Shown piece after piece: positions 13,201-24,227 of a stretch of 64,000 bases of DNA. The DNA lies in NCBI GenBank assembly GCA_022419385.1, contig JAJUBI010000003.1, positions 1,054,001 to 1,118,000 of the forward strand. The letters run 5' to 3'. Both the position numbers and the translations under genes were made by a program. Within the stretch, counting starts at the first letter, position 1; the number at the start of each line of letters is the position of its first letter. Origin of the DNA: Paraconiothyrium sp. Pb-2020 (lineage: Eukaryota; Ascomycota; Dothideomycetes; Pleosporales; Didymosphaeriaceae). Below the pieces are notes generated by a model, which worked only from the letters and a program-made list of their open reading frames with translations, had not been told where the DNA came from and did not search any database.

Positions 13201-14360
13201 GAGCAACTGAACAGGAGATCGTGCGCGCGCGCCAGAGACAGTACATGGAACAGCAACTTTCTGCCCAGGAACAGTTGCATGCTGAACGGACTGGCCGATC
13301 ACCGTCACCTCGTTCAGGGCAAAGCAACCAGTCTACCAGTCCACCGCCGCCGGCGCCAACACAAACCCATCCTCCACAAAGAGGAAGTGGCGGGTTTCGC
13401 GAATTGCTACCTCGCAGCTCACCTCAGCCTTATCCTAACACCGATGAGGCTGAACCTCAGAGACTGCAGCGCCAAGAACAGCAGTTGCCCAGCCCTCCAA
13501 TAGCACCCGTGCCTGTTCATCCTGGACAAAGCCCTAGCCCCGCAGGTTACCCTCTGCCAATGTCGCCGGATCCAGGCGACGTAAGAAGCCCGGTCAACCC
13601 TGCGGCAAGAATGATGCCACCTCCACCTCCTCCCGCGCAGATACTTCATACACCATTGAACGCATCTTTCCCAGACTCTCACGTGACACGGCCAATCTCG
13701 CAAGACGCAGCATCAAACCACACCCACGACTCACTCTACGATCCGCCTCCACCCCCAACCGAATATGTGCATCCTGCGCATCGGGGCCGACCAGAGTACG
13801 AAGACCTTACCCCAGCAGACGAACCACCGCCCTACTCTGGACCCGGCGTACCTAACGAAGGCATGGACAAGGACCGCCCACGACCACCCGACATCATGAC
13901 TGATCGCGGCCGGCTCATCGAGCCCCGCCAACGTCAAGCATCTGTCGGTCTCTTGCAGCACCCCCAACCCGCCTCCATGGCCGCGTCGCCCCAGCGCTCG
14001 TCCGCCGACATGGGCGCCGACATTCTACGCCGCCAGCTTCTAGACAACGACGAACGCGAGCGGCAAGAGCGCCTGCGGCAAGCCGAGCTGCGGCGCATCG
14101 AGTCCGAGATTGAGAGAACGGAGCGCGAACGTGCCAGGGCACGGGCGCGCGAACTCGAGCGTAGCGTGTCTGGTGGGGGCAGAGTAGGCAGTTTGCGTAG
14201 TGCACACGGCAGCACTCGGAACGGTGCGGGCGGGTTCGAGAGGGCTGGTAGTACGAGGAGGCCGGTGTATGAGTTGCCAGCTGAGGAGGACGATGAGCCT
14301 GTTATGCGGGCTACGAGTTTTCCGGGGCAGGAGTGGGTTCCTACGTGGACTGAGGACTAG
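4212..14360 (+). CDS. giant disordered Ser/Pro/Gln-rich protein (one or two genes)
   Basis: The proposed exons are 4212-4258, 4508-4795, 4854-8160 and 8460-14360, giving 3180 aa. The early exons encode MSGPYRFQGESGRSPLDRRP, then KKWVEAKKNAYDGDDWGDYD, a segment typical of an unnamed filamentous-fungal family. Recognisable islands are DIYKRHAEERERERAS (about residue 240), DKPLGFKDILQIKSPVERIN (about 1056) and the basic GMTGAKGLFAKGKSRFK (about 1195). The second half is Pro/Gln-rich with KKKRFSALGNIFNR-like basic patches and a charged coiled coil near residues 3070-3125. It ends EWVPTWTED. The first half could instead end at a stop at 8172 (SDKVEK). However, the second open frame has an in-frame TAG directly before 8460 and no good upstream ATG (first internal ATG at 8661), while a GTAGAG donor at 8161 and TAG acceptor at 8459 join the halves in phase. 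No enzymatic domain was seen. Function unknown; scaffold or cell-cortex role would be speculation. Confidence 0.8.
9159..9485 (+). repeat. internal 15-codon acidic/His duplication
   Basis: Two copies of a motif reading approximately D-E-S-(E/D)-D-D-L-P-P-Q-L-H-H-(E/D) lie at 9159-9203 and 9441-9485, in the same frame of the giant gene. Identity is high in protein (DDLPPQLHH in both) but several third codon positions differ, so selection on the peptide is likely. The spacing is 282 nt start to start. Confidence 0.7.
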
Positions 14361-15198
14361 GTTCGTCGCTTTTGCTCCGGCATACACTGTTTCCCTTTCC
14401 CTTGTCTTGTCTTCTGCATTGTATGTTTTCAACGTCTGTGTTTTATATGTACTGATACTTTCGCATTTCACTTTCCTTTGTTTCCTGAGACGGCCGGAAG
14501 CCAGAAAAGTCTTCCCCGTTGTCTCGTTGGTTGGCGCTGGATACCCCAATTCTTTTCGTTCGTGTTGTTTCTGATGGGCGTTAGCGCGGATTGAGTCGCT
14601 GCATATATATACCTAATGCTTGACATGGTTATTCGCTTGGTTTATTACATGTCCTTGGCGTGTGTATATTTGATGTGTTTCGACCCTCAACTATCAAGTG
14701 TCTTGGGTTAGGCTAGCCGCTCCATGTAGTTCAATCATATGGTCAACACGATGACGGGAAACGATACGTTCAATAATTCGTATACCTCGAGCACGACGAC
14801 GCCTCAATAGGAACATCAATACGAATAAGCAGACATTATAGCCCCCCTTCTAATGTATCAGCTGCAACTCCTCGCAAATTGCATTTAGCGTGACGTCCAA
14901 TGAAGGGTCTTAGTAAAATGAGTTGAAAGTCATATGGGTTACGATAAACGGGCGGCAGCAGAGAGCACGAGCCACGATCGTGGAACACGGTGAAAAGGTA
15001 CTTCACGAGTCGCAAGCGGTGAGGGTGAAGACTTGCTTATGGATACCACTCCACGATCTATCTTGCGCCACATAAATTCTACTCATAGCTTTACCAAGCT
15101 CCCAACTCTACACACCCAGAGCCACACTCAACCCTGAACCTGACTCCGCTTTGGCCTCGCCCCGGTCAAATAACCACCGGAACACTTCCAGCACGAAC
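14361..15198. other. intergenic, promoter of the 15.2-kb gene
   Basis: This stretch holds the 3' flank of the giant gene and the upstream region of the following + strand gene. T-rich sequence and a TATATATA run occur near 14600, and a weak TATA-like ACATAAATTC near 15070, about 130 bases before the next ATG. No gene was seen. Confidence 0.45.
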
Positions 15199-16131
15199 AT
15201 GCTTCGTCCGGCGGTCTCTCGGGCTCTCGCCGCAGTCCATCCCTGTGCGTTCAGCAGTACTTCTTCTCACAGCCCTGCGGTGCCTCGTCCCAAGCACCTT
15301 GACTCTACCCAGGACAGCCCCCACCTCACCAACACCAACACACTGGCAACAACATCATTCTCGCCCATGAACCCCGGCGTCACCGTTACCCATTCATTCC
15401 CTAAGCCCCCTCAGCCTCCCCAGGATGCCTCCAATCCCCACCCCAACATCTCAGCGCTCGTCGCAACATCCACATCCTGCTCCCCAGCGAACCCAGGCGC
15501 AACCCTCCCCCTTTTCTCAGCACTCAACGTTGACCTCGGCAGCCGCCCGCGCGTGCTAGAAGATATCCCGTCCATCATGAAGCGCTTCGACGTCCCCGTG
15601 GCCAACGTCCTTAGGCGTTTTCAAGACACACCTCAGACCACTTCGCATGCCGAGTCTAAGCAGACTGCTACGAAGCCCGAGACAAAGACTCCCGTGCACA
15701 AGATGGAGACTACGGCGCCGCGCCCCTGGTTCTTCAAACTCCCTGCCTTCCTGCGTCCAAGGGAGGGTACAACGTATTATGGTACGCTGAGCTTGACGCA
15801 AGAGGCGAAGGTGGTGGGAAAGCCGAATGTCTTTCAGTATATTCTGTACGGAAAGCCGGATCCGGATGCTGGGAGCGAAGCGGAGATTGAGGTTGTGGAG
15901 AAGCGCACGGTGTGGCAGGCGGTCTTGTATGGCGTTGCTGAGGCGGATGGTGGGCATGTGGGGACGATCGCGGATGTCAAGGGCAGTACCATTGAGGGTG
16001 AGAAGGTGGGGGATGGAGTTGAGGGCGTGGTTGCTGTGGAGAATGTGGAGAAGAAGATGAAGAAGAAGGTGGAGAAGGTCAAGATGGGCGAAATCTTTCA
16101 AGATGTCGGTTATGGTATTGTCGCGAAGTAG
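15199..16131 (+). CDS. putative mitochondrial protein with three Y-G motif repeats
   Basis: This is a single-exon frame of 310 aa. The ATG at 15199 was chosen because it is the first ATG of the frame and begins an amphipathic, Arg/Ala/Ser-rich leader (MLRPAVSRALAAVHPCAFSS), typical of mitochondrial import. The middle has two related segments containing SPMNPG and SPANPG. The C-terminal third carries three similar motifs, NVFQYILYG, TVWQAVLYG and EIFQDVGYG, separated by acidic or lysine-rich linkers, and ends just after the third. No family is recognised and the function is unknown. Mitochondrial location is inferred from the leader alone. Confidence 0.7.
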   Translation: MLRPAVSRALAAVHPCAFSSTSSHSPAVPRPKHLDSTQDSPHLTNTNTLATTSFSPMNPGVTVTHSFPKPPQPPQDASNPHPNISALVATSTSCSPANPGATLPLFSALNVDLGSRPRVLEDIPSIMKRFDVPVANVLRRFQDTPQTTSHAESKQTATKPETKTPVHKMETTAPRPWFFKLPAFLRPREGTTYYGTLSLTQEAKVVGKPNVFQYILYGKPDPDAGSEAEIEVVEKRTVWQAVLYGVAEADGGHVGTIADVKGSTIEGEKVGDGVEGVVAVENVEKKMKKKVEKVKMGEIFQDVGYGIVAK

Positions 16132-17646
16132 TGGCGACGATATAGCGGAGGGAAGGAGTGATCGATGAGTGAGGGCCCTCGGCATCTGCTTTTTCGGCAC
16201 TTTGTTTTCCCTTGGAGGCGTTCATGGAGAGCTTTTCACTTGGACACCCAGCGGCACGGCATAGCGACGGCGTATATCCCGAATGAGCGGCCTTGAGAAT
16301 ATTTTATCTTTTGTACCACAAGAAGGATTCGGAATAGATAACGGTGCTAGAAGACTGTCCATGATCAAATGCGTCGAGCAATTGATGCCCCTCGGTAGGG
16401 GGTTTCCATACAGCTAGGGGTGTAAAACACACTTCAACCTTGGCATTTTCTAATTTCTTCACACGAGCGCGAGCGCATATGTCATGATGAAGCGATAGAG
16501 TATCCAGGAGACTTTCACAGTGTATTTGGCAACTTCTATCGCATCGTTCGATAGATGAGCTCATGCCTTGGTGCAGTGTCCTTCCACATAAAGTCCGTTC
16601 TAAAAGCGGGCCGTTGCGGTCATCATTTCGATACGAGCATTGGGTCCCGGGTCCCTCAAGTGCTAGTGCCATACATCAGCATGTTAGCGGCTTACACCCG
16701 AGCCAAACACTAGTTGACTTATGGGTGCAACCACTACAGCTTGCGAATCTTTCCCTGTAGCCGGAAGAAACAAGCACATGTCGATATCATCTGTCAATGT
16801 GAGTCTATGTTTACATGACATGATGAAGTAGAGATCAATACATATATGAGAGTCTCATTAGAAACCTTGCTCCGACAGTCAGTCCAACCGCTTTACCCTC
16901 AGCTCGTGAGTATCCTTACTTCATGTCATGCAACGGCATACTTGTCCGAGCCAATTCTCCGTCTTCACCTCTAGAGTTTCACATTGCATAAGCCTATCGC
17001 CCAATCAGATAGGCATGGTTAACCCTACTAACCGCAGGCGCCGAGGAGCCCAACTATAGAAAACAAGCAACGAGACTGGCATGGCATGACACTCGCCTGA
17101 CACAAGCCACTACTGTCCTGCAAGAGTACGCTTCAGGCGGAGATCTTGACCGTGCCCTGAATTGAATTACTCTTAAAGGCAATTCCTGCAAAACCCGTCG
17201 AAGATGGCGGGAAACAATGCCAATCAATAGGAGTGAAGGGTCTCAGATGGCTACGACAGGCGGGTTTCCTACTCGTGGAGGTACCGCTACTATGTCGCCG
17301 TATACAAAGCTATTCGAAATGCAGTTTAGATACTGAGCAGGAACTTACAGACGGGAATAAGATGGTCTACAGAGATCTAGATGCTTGAATCAACATCGAA
17401 CCGAATTACTTAACTAGGCAAGCGTTGTCGTCAAATTCGCCACACCAGGTGAGAGGATCGAGGTGCAAGCGAAGCCGGGCGCGGTTGGTGGAGGGTAGGT
17501 TTAGGCGAGGCTGAGACCCCCGCGCTGACCCCTCCAAGAATTGTTGTCAACACCAAATTCTCGTTCGACAACTGCACTGTCATCCGCGCCCACGCTCTCT
17601 TTCGTTCTCGAGGGAGCCAGACACTGCCCCCTCCTCTACCGCTGCC
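16132..17646. other. intergenic, no supported gene
   Basis: This is 1.5 kb without a convincing gene. A 122-codon open frame on the minus strand (16672-16304) has no recognisable domain. The right end, about 17540-17646, is pyrimidine-rich and presumably the NAT3 promoter and leader. Confidence 0.45.
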
Positions 17647-18312
17647 ATGTCGACCATCCGCGCAATGCGCACGTCCGATCTCCTGCGCATCACAACAACC
17701 AATCTCGACCCTTTCACCGAAACCTACAACATCGGCTTCTACCTCGAATACCTGACCAAATGGCCCGACCTCTGCCGCGTAATAGAAGGCATCGACGGCG
17801 AGATCGAAGGATACAGTGCGTCCCTCCAGCTCCTACCCCATCCTTCTTCCCCCATGCCGAGCTCCAGTCAGCAGCAGTAGGGAAAGCTAACACCACCCTT
17901 TCCAGTTCTCGGCAAACTCGAATCTTCCCCCTTCCCACCCCCGATAAACCCCTACTCTCCCCACACAAACCCCGACCCAAACTACCTCCCCTGGCACGGC
18001 CACATCACCGCGCTCACCGTCTCCCCCCGCGCCCGCCGCCTCGGCCACGCGACTGCGCTGTCAGACAGCTTGGCCAAGGCATGCGATGCCGCCAACGCGT
18101 GGTTCGTCGACCTCTTCGTAAGAGAGAGCAACGAGGTGGGGAAGGAGCTTTACCATAAACTAGGGTACAGTGTGTACCGCAAAGTCAAGGATTACTACAA
18201 TGATGGCGAGGATGCGCTGGATATGCGGATGCCGCTGAGCAGGGATAAGGATAGGGCGCATGTGAGGGAGAATGGAGAGGAGTTTGAAGTGTTGCCGCAG
18301 GATGTGTGGTGA
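17647..18312 (+). CDS. NAT3: NatB N-terminal acetyltransferase catalytic subunit
   Basis: This is Nat3/Naa20, the GNAT-fold catalytic subunit of NatB, which acetylates nascent proteins starting Met-Asp, Met-Glu, Met-Asn or Met-Gln at the ribosome. The exons are 17647-17815 and 17906-18312, with a 90-nt intron (donor GTGCGT, branch GCTAAC, acceptor CCAG), giving 191 aa, slightly longer than the usual ~170-180. The start MSTIRAMRTSDLLRITTTNL and the segment DPFTETYNIGFYLEYLTKWP are diagnostic. The acetyl-CoA binding loop is RRLGHA at about residue 92, and WFVDLFVRESNEVGKELYHK is the conserved C-terminal part of the fold. A Pro-rich insertion (about residues 65-80) follows the splice junction. 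Confidence 0.95.
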
Positions 18313-18868
18313 GTGTGGGAGGGTGAAGAAGGAGCCTGGAGATTCTTATCTTGGGGGGCGGAGAATCACGCGTGCTGATACCCATTGGTTTGAAGGGAAT
18401 AGAGATTGGAAGATTTGTGAATACACGCGTGAGTCGTCTCTACATCCCATTGCTCACCTTTTGCTCTTCTATTGACACAAGGATTCATAGATCCACAAAT
18501 TACCCGCCCAAAAAGAAATGCACACAGGGTATAACTACACCGAAGTATCCATACCGTCGAGTTACCATCATGACGAGAAAAATGGCTCGCCGTCCTGCTC
18601 CCTTGCGCCCGATGAAGTCCTCCGCCTCGTCCTCGGTACCACAGGAGCGAAGTCCTGCGTCAATATGCTCGAAGAAAAAGAAGCAGTGCGCGATCTGTCT
18701 GTACGTCTCGCCTGCGACACGTCCAGGAACGTTTCGCGTTGCACATTCGTGTTCTTCGGCATGCTACTATCTCGAACAGGCCACCGATTGCGATCCGATG
18801 TCGATACCGCGCTGTCATTGCTGCTCCCTGACGAATGTCAGTGTCGTTTACATTTGCGCGCCGGCACC
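18313..18868. other. short convergent intergenic region
   Basis: These bases lie between the convergent 3' ends of NAT3 and the RGS-LOV gene. No gene was seen. A + strand open frame that begins here and crosses the last RGS-LOV exon is an antisense shadow. Confidence 0.5.
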
Positions 18869-21397
18869 TCACAGTGCAAAAGAGGCGATACTTGGTTCTG
18901 CCCGTTGGTCGCTCAGACTCTCTGGCCGGCTCGGACCTCCGTTCCTATTGATATGCCGCGGAAGGCTACCGGTCATATGGCCCATCGAATACATTGGTGT
19001 CGGTCTTCTTTCCTCGCGCTCTCCCTCGCTATCCATGCTATAATCTGCGGGACCAGGCGACATTTGTTTCACGCGCTGTGGCGGTTGTGGTCTCCTCACG
19101 TCGTGTGGTATCGGTGGTGCCTGCCTGAAGCGCCGCGGTGCACCAAGCTGTTTCTCATCGTCCACGAGGACGACCATCCAGACACCTACTGCGCCGGATT
19201 GGCCGAGCAGCGGTGTGCAATGTATCCATCGAGGACGTCCTTCTTCATGTTGGCCCTCGTCGAGGTTTGCGGTTGCGGTGGTGAGCCAGCGAATCTTCGC
19301 GGTGACACCGCGTGAGCTGTCGGTCAGGGCTTCGGCGACGGAGTTGCGCACACGCGTATTGCCTCCGATGCGATCTAAGAAACGAGACTGGAGAATGCCC
19401 GGGACGCGGAGGGAAGGCGATACGAAAAGGATACGCAGCGAGGGAGCCGGTCGGATAAGTAGGTACTACGCTGCGTCAGTAATGTGCATATAGAAGTGCA
19501 ATGCCACCGTACATGTTTATACACGCCCTGCAATTTCCCCTCCCGCGCCGTAGGCAAGCCTGGACTGGGCGACTCGTAGCTCGTCATATCTTTGATCAAC
19601 ACCCTCGGTCGCGGCGGCTGATTTCCACCCCTCGTACTCATGTTATCGTCCTCTTCGAGTGTCTCTCTGTGCATATTGCCGCCGTGCCGCCTCACCGTAT
19701 CTAGCTCCTGAATGTTAAACATCTCGCTCAATTGCTGGAACTCGTCTTTCTGCTCGTCTGGCGGCTCGCGGCCCTCTTTGATATCAAGCATGTGCCTGAA
19801 CGCGTCGAGGTCGGTGCAGTCCTTCACGAGGCCTGAGACGTCGACTTGCGCGCCGATGAAGTAGCGGAGATTGCCGCGGGAGTCGAGGAGCGGGGCCATC
19901 ATGAGGAGGTTCATGAAGGGGGAGCCATCGCGACGACTAAACACAATTAGTTTTGTAAGAATAGGAAAAAGAATAGTTGAGGAAGACGTACTAGTTCAGA
20001 AACACCTCGCTGACTTCTTTGCCTTCGGAGACGGCGTTGTGGAGGCGCGTCACGCTACTGCGGTTCGTCATTGGGCCTTGGAGGAAGCGGCAGTTTCTGC
20101 CAATGGCGAAATTGACCCCGTATTGGGTGGTACGGTGGAACTCTTCTGAAGCGAAGATGATGGGATTGTCCGATCGCGAGGGATCAGTCACGCAAAACAC
20201 CTCCGCTAGACCCTCGCTCGCTTCGCGCAACATGGGAGGTAGATTTCCCGTCACACGCTTCTGCACGCTGACGCTAACATGCTGGATGAAGACGTGGGTA
20301 ATGAACGCCGGGAGCTCCTCCCGCACGAGGATATCGAAAGCTTGTTGCGCTTTGTCCTCGAGAACCGCATTGAGCGTGGATCGCGGCGGGTGGTTGGTGA
20401 ATTCTTGCCCGTCGATTGGCTCCAAGGCCTCGGCCACAGCATTTGCGTACTGTATCGCTCGCATTGCTTTGAGCGCATCAAGGTAGTAGATCAATACGGG
20501 GACAGACTTGGGCCGCGCTGTGCTGAGAAAGGCAGTGAATCGGAGGAGGGAAGGGGTATCGCGGAAGATAGCTTGCAAATGCTCTCTGGAAAACAATTGT
20601 TCGGAGCGCGTTTCCAAATTGAAGCTTTTGCTGTGGTTCTCAGTTGGCGCGACGAGCTCATAGGACTGAGGATCATCTTCAAGGAGGGGAGACAACCGGT
20701 CAACATCATCCAGTGGACCTTTGGTCTGTAAGGGCCCTAGTTGATGTGTTGCGATAGATGAAGCTTGCGTGTCGTAGGATTGGATAGAATCACCTGAGCT
20801 GCGCAAGCTCCTTTCGCGCAGAGAGGCAGAGTCGACTGTTGCAGGCATTGGAGTGGGACCGGGACTGGTACCTCGAGCTGGAGGATCAGTGGGAGGTAAA
20901 CTCGAAGAGCGGAAGAAACGCTTCTTGAGTGTGGCAGTGTTGCTGCTGTACAGTTGTTAATATAGTTTTCATTTGATGACGATGTTGCGACGATCTTACC
21001 TAGTTCTCGTGGGTATATGTATGCCTCGTCGTGTGAAGTCAGGTGGAGGGGCAGCAGCGCCTTCTTCGGTCGGACTTGGAGAGCGATGTTCCCCTGGAGG
21101 GTAATCGGACGTCTTGCCGAGATGGGGCTGGAATTGTTGTACAGGCGCGTGTTCTTCATCGGCATGAACCTGATCTAAATCCTCCACGAGCGGTTCGACA
21201 GCCCTCGTATCGTGTATGTTGTCATCTGCGGCGCTACCTCGATCTCCACCCCCATGTCCACTACCATTAGTCGGAAGCGGATGGCCCATGCCGGGTTGAG
21301 AAAGCTTAACGAAACTGGTCGGCGACGAGATTACGACTGGGGAAGAGAAGAAGCCGTGACCTGAAAGCCTGTTCTTCTTTTTTGTTAACATTGGCAT
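18869..21397 (-). CDS. RGS-LOV blue-light photoreceptor
   Basis: Four exons (21397-21000, 20945-19992, 19936-19513, 19465-18869) with introns of 54, 55 and 47 nt give 790 aa. All junctions keep phase, and the junction at 19992/19936 restores the LOV peptide FLNYRRDGSPF. The N-terminal ~245 residues are low-complexity. An RGS-like helical domain follows at about 250-370. The LOV domain spans about 375-500, with the flavin-adduct motif GRNCRFLQGP (reactive Cys at about 418) and NLLMMAPL and GAQVDVSGL strands. The C-terminal part has a second PAS-like segment (YLLIRPAPSLRILFVSPSLR, WIHCTPLLGQSGAVGVWMVV) and ends SIASFAL. Known fungal RGS-LOV proteins bind anionic membrane lipids on illumination, and RGS domains accelerate G-alpha GTP hydrolysis. 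A light-to-G-protein or membrane role here is inference from the family. Confidence 0.92.
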
Positions 21398-22491
21398 GAC
21401 GGGCGGCTCCGAAGAGACTCTAGTCTAGAGACTGCGTGCGGGTTGCCGTAGTTGGTGGAGGGGATGTTGACCGCACTTGATAGAGAGTGTGCTGCATCCA
21501 TGTGCTATCATGACGCATGGGACATACCGTACCATAAAGCTCCGCAACTGACACCGGCTCGGCCCAAGACGTCCAAACAGACTTTTGGAACCCCCCCTGG
21601 ACCGATGTTTTAGCGTCGCACCGATCAATGGGTCGATGATGGCAGCGTGCAGATGTAGCACCCTAAGCAGATACCCGGTCTCCAGATCGCCCAATCGCCT
21701 GCGCGTCCCCTCGGCGCCTTGGGGACTTGCAGTTAGAGATCTTAGCCGGCGATTTACTCGCAGATACGATCAGATCCCGTCTGCTAAGCAGAGCTACGAT
21801 GTTTCCTCGGTCACTTTGGGGAGGTTTCTAGACGTTGCACAACAGGTCAGCTGTGCCGCCTAGTGTTAGATGTAAAGCAAGACGAGCCAGGAGAGGTGGA
21901 ATGGAAGCGCACATTTCAAGCCACCGATCGCGGCAGCAGAGGTGATGCGCAGCGAATCCCATGCCCCGTGCCAACCCTGTGAGGATCACCGTGTACCAAC
22001 GATGGAGGCTCAGGGACGCGTGCTGGGCGCATTAGGTTCCAGCCGCCGAGCGCATGCGTAATGAGCCGAAGGAGTCATGGCACATGGAGCTCCTTGCGAG
22101 CTTGAGTCGCCATCCTTGTCTCTCAGGCACGATCATCACGTTTTGTTGCTGAGCTAGCCGTAACGCGTGCGTGTCGCGTTCGATAGCATAGACGCTATGC
22201 CGCCAACGAAAGTACGTCGCCGAAAACACTCAAATGTTCGGAGGCCAGTGCTCGTTATGGTTTCAGGAAGATTCAATGCGGCAAAGCGCGCGTGGTACCA
22301 GCTTCGAAATTTTCCATTTGACAGTCGTTCGTCAGGACGACTCGCGTGTGGAGTGCCATCTGCTAGCTTCCGCACAATAGTTCGCGCAATGACAGTTCAA
22401 TAGCACACGGAGTACCGCAAAGCCGGAGCAAATCGAGTATAGCTGTTATTGAACCCAATCACTGCGATGGAGATCTTGCTAAGCGATAGCG
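21398..22491. other. intergenic, no gene seen
   Basis: This 1.1-kb stretch lies upstream of the RGS-LOV gene and downstream of ERS1. It has only short frames without domain resemblance. It should contain the RGS-LOV promoter; no light-response element could be assigned by eye. Confidence 0.45.
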
Positions 22492-23553
22492 CTATGTAAG
22501 CAATCCTTCTCGCTCATCGCTCCAATCTTCTTCCTCTTCGGCGCTTTTCGCAGGATACCGATAAAGTATATAGTGCTGAACGAAAAAGATGATGTCAAAG
22601 ACGATCGTGATGTTCCCAAGGCCAAACTTAACTGGATTGCCAGTGATCCCGCTCCAGTCGTTTTGTAGCGAGGAATCAAGGATCAATTGCGCCAGAGAAA
22701 GCCACCCACCCGCGAAATCGAGCATCATGGGATAAATGCTCCATCCGTCCGTTGACTTTCGCTTGAAATTTACCCATGCTTGAGGGATGTATTTCGAGAC
22801 GACCGTGATGATTTTCACATAGCCTAGCGCATAAATCTGGTGATGGGTCAGAGTGCAGCATGTAGGCTGCTGATCTTCGACTCACCACATCGATCCAGGC
22901 CCAACCACGGGGATCATACCCTGAATCCCTCCCTAGCACTCGCGCAAGGAAGGCCGTGACAAGTATCGCCAACACGCATCCCCAGAATATGGCCAGCGCT
23001 GCTTTGGATGCCTTCTGTCGCGCCCCCACCCTGAACCCCCAGATCCAAGTGTAGAATTGACTGTATAGTATCACGCACATGAAAGCGCCATGTGCGGCGA
23101 AAAGAAAGTCGTTGAATCGCACGGTGTTCTCGGGCGCGGAAGGATGTCGATAGGCATATTGCGATCGTATCGTCGGAGAGTACATAAAAGAAGCAGTGTT
23201 GATCGCATAGCTACAAGGAGCATCTTCGTCAGCACTTGAATACTCAATAGCTTGCAATTCATACCAGGTGAAGCCGAGAAGATTAAGCGTTGGGAAATCT
23301 ATAGAAAACTTAGCTTCCACTTTGAGGAGGGAAGTATGTTTGCATAGTCTTACCAATTGCGAGCCCCAAAGTGGACTTGCGTCCCCAGTTGTTGAATGCT
23401 TGCGGGTAGAATGACGCAGACCTTTGTCGCAGTTAGTCTTCGTGGGGTTCAGCCACATAATCGCTGGACTGACCAGCTCAAGAAGTACGCCCAACCCAGA
23501 ATTCGCGACAACGCGTGGAGGAACATGACAAGCTCGGATTCGGCCTCAGGCAT
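22492..23553 (-). CDS. ERS1: cystinosin/Ers1 family lysosomal cystine transporter
   Basis: Five exons (23553-23474, 23421-23354, 23298-23265, 23210-22886, 22836-22492) with four introns of 49-55 nt give 283 aa. The start ATG has an in-frame TAG three codons upstream. Both PQ-loop repeats of the family are present: YPQAFNNWGRKSTLGLAIDF early and IPQAWVNFKRKSTDGWSIYP late. Several hydrophobic spans lie between and after them, including LAIFWGCVLAILVTAFLARV and ITIVFDIIFFVQHYILY. Cystinosin exports cystine from lysosome or vacuole by proton symport. The C-terminal tail is acidic. The exon of only 34 nt is supported by the continuity of IDFPTLNLLGFTCYAINTAS. Confidence 0.93.
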
Positions 23554-24227
23554 GCCGAGCTATGGCGATGTTGAAGACGATACGTGTGGTATATACAATA
23601 ACATATGGAAAGAGTTGATAAGGTCAACAGTTGCTTATCTCGACGGATAGCAGGACAAGTGACACAGTGCTCAGGTGCACCTGCGCATGACCACAATAAT
23701 CAAAGAGAGAAGAAGACAGCCATCAGCCGTATATGTTGCAGCTCACGTACGCACGAGGACTCGGAAGACGACCATCGGAATTACTGTCATCCCGACGTTC
23801 GGTGTTTGGTGGCAGCTGGCCGATCGCGTAGTTCGTCGCAGAATGACGCCAGCCAGGTGCGCGTTCTAGAAGCGCCAAGGCGCCTGCCCTTTCTAGGCGT
23901 TTGAGTCCCAGAACATTCCTCGGTCCATCAATTGTTGCGCCTACTTCAGTCTCCCTTCGCAATATTATTTGTGTCGCTTTTGATCAACAGTCTTATCACG
24001 GATGACAGTGGTCCTGCGGACCTCTCCGATGCATAGCCCGCCTCAACGAGAGCATCAATGAATTCTAGCTTGACGAAAGACAATGGCTCTTAGACAGAAG
24101 TGAGCCGGCATCCCTTAAACGATCTTCAATGCATATTCCAAAAGTTTCCCGCCTTGTTTACCCAGATACAAAAGTCATAACGTACATTTCAAAGAGAAGA
24201 TTCACAAGTCCCAACCGCCTTATCGAT
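23554..24227. other. intergenic, no gene seen
   Basis: This holds the upstream region of ERS1 and the 3' flank of the small secreted protein gene. Only short shadow frames occur. Confidence 0.45.

Noticed and set aside
16304..16672. 122-codon minus-strand frame
   Set aside because: It has an ATG and moderate length but no domain, no splice context and no resemblance I can name.
18518..19315. 265-codon + strand frame
   Set aside because: It is largely antisense to the last exon of the RGS-LOV gene, whose protein sequence is clearly the real one.
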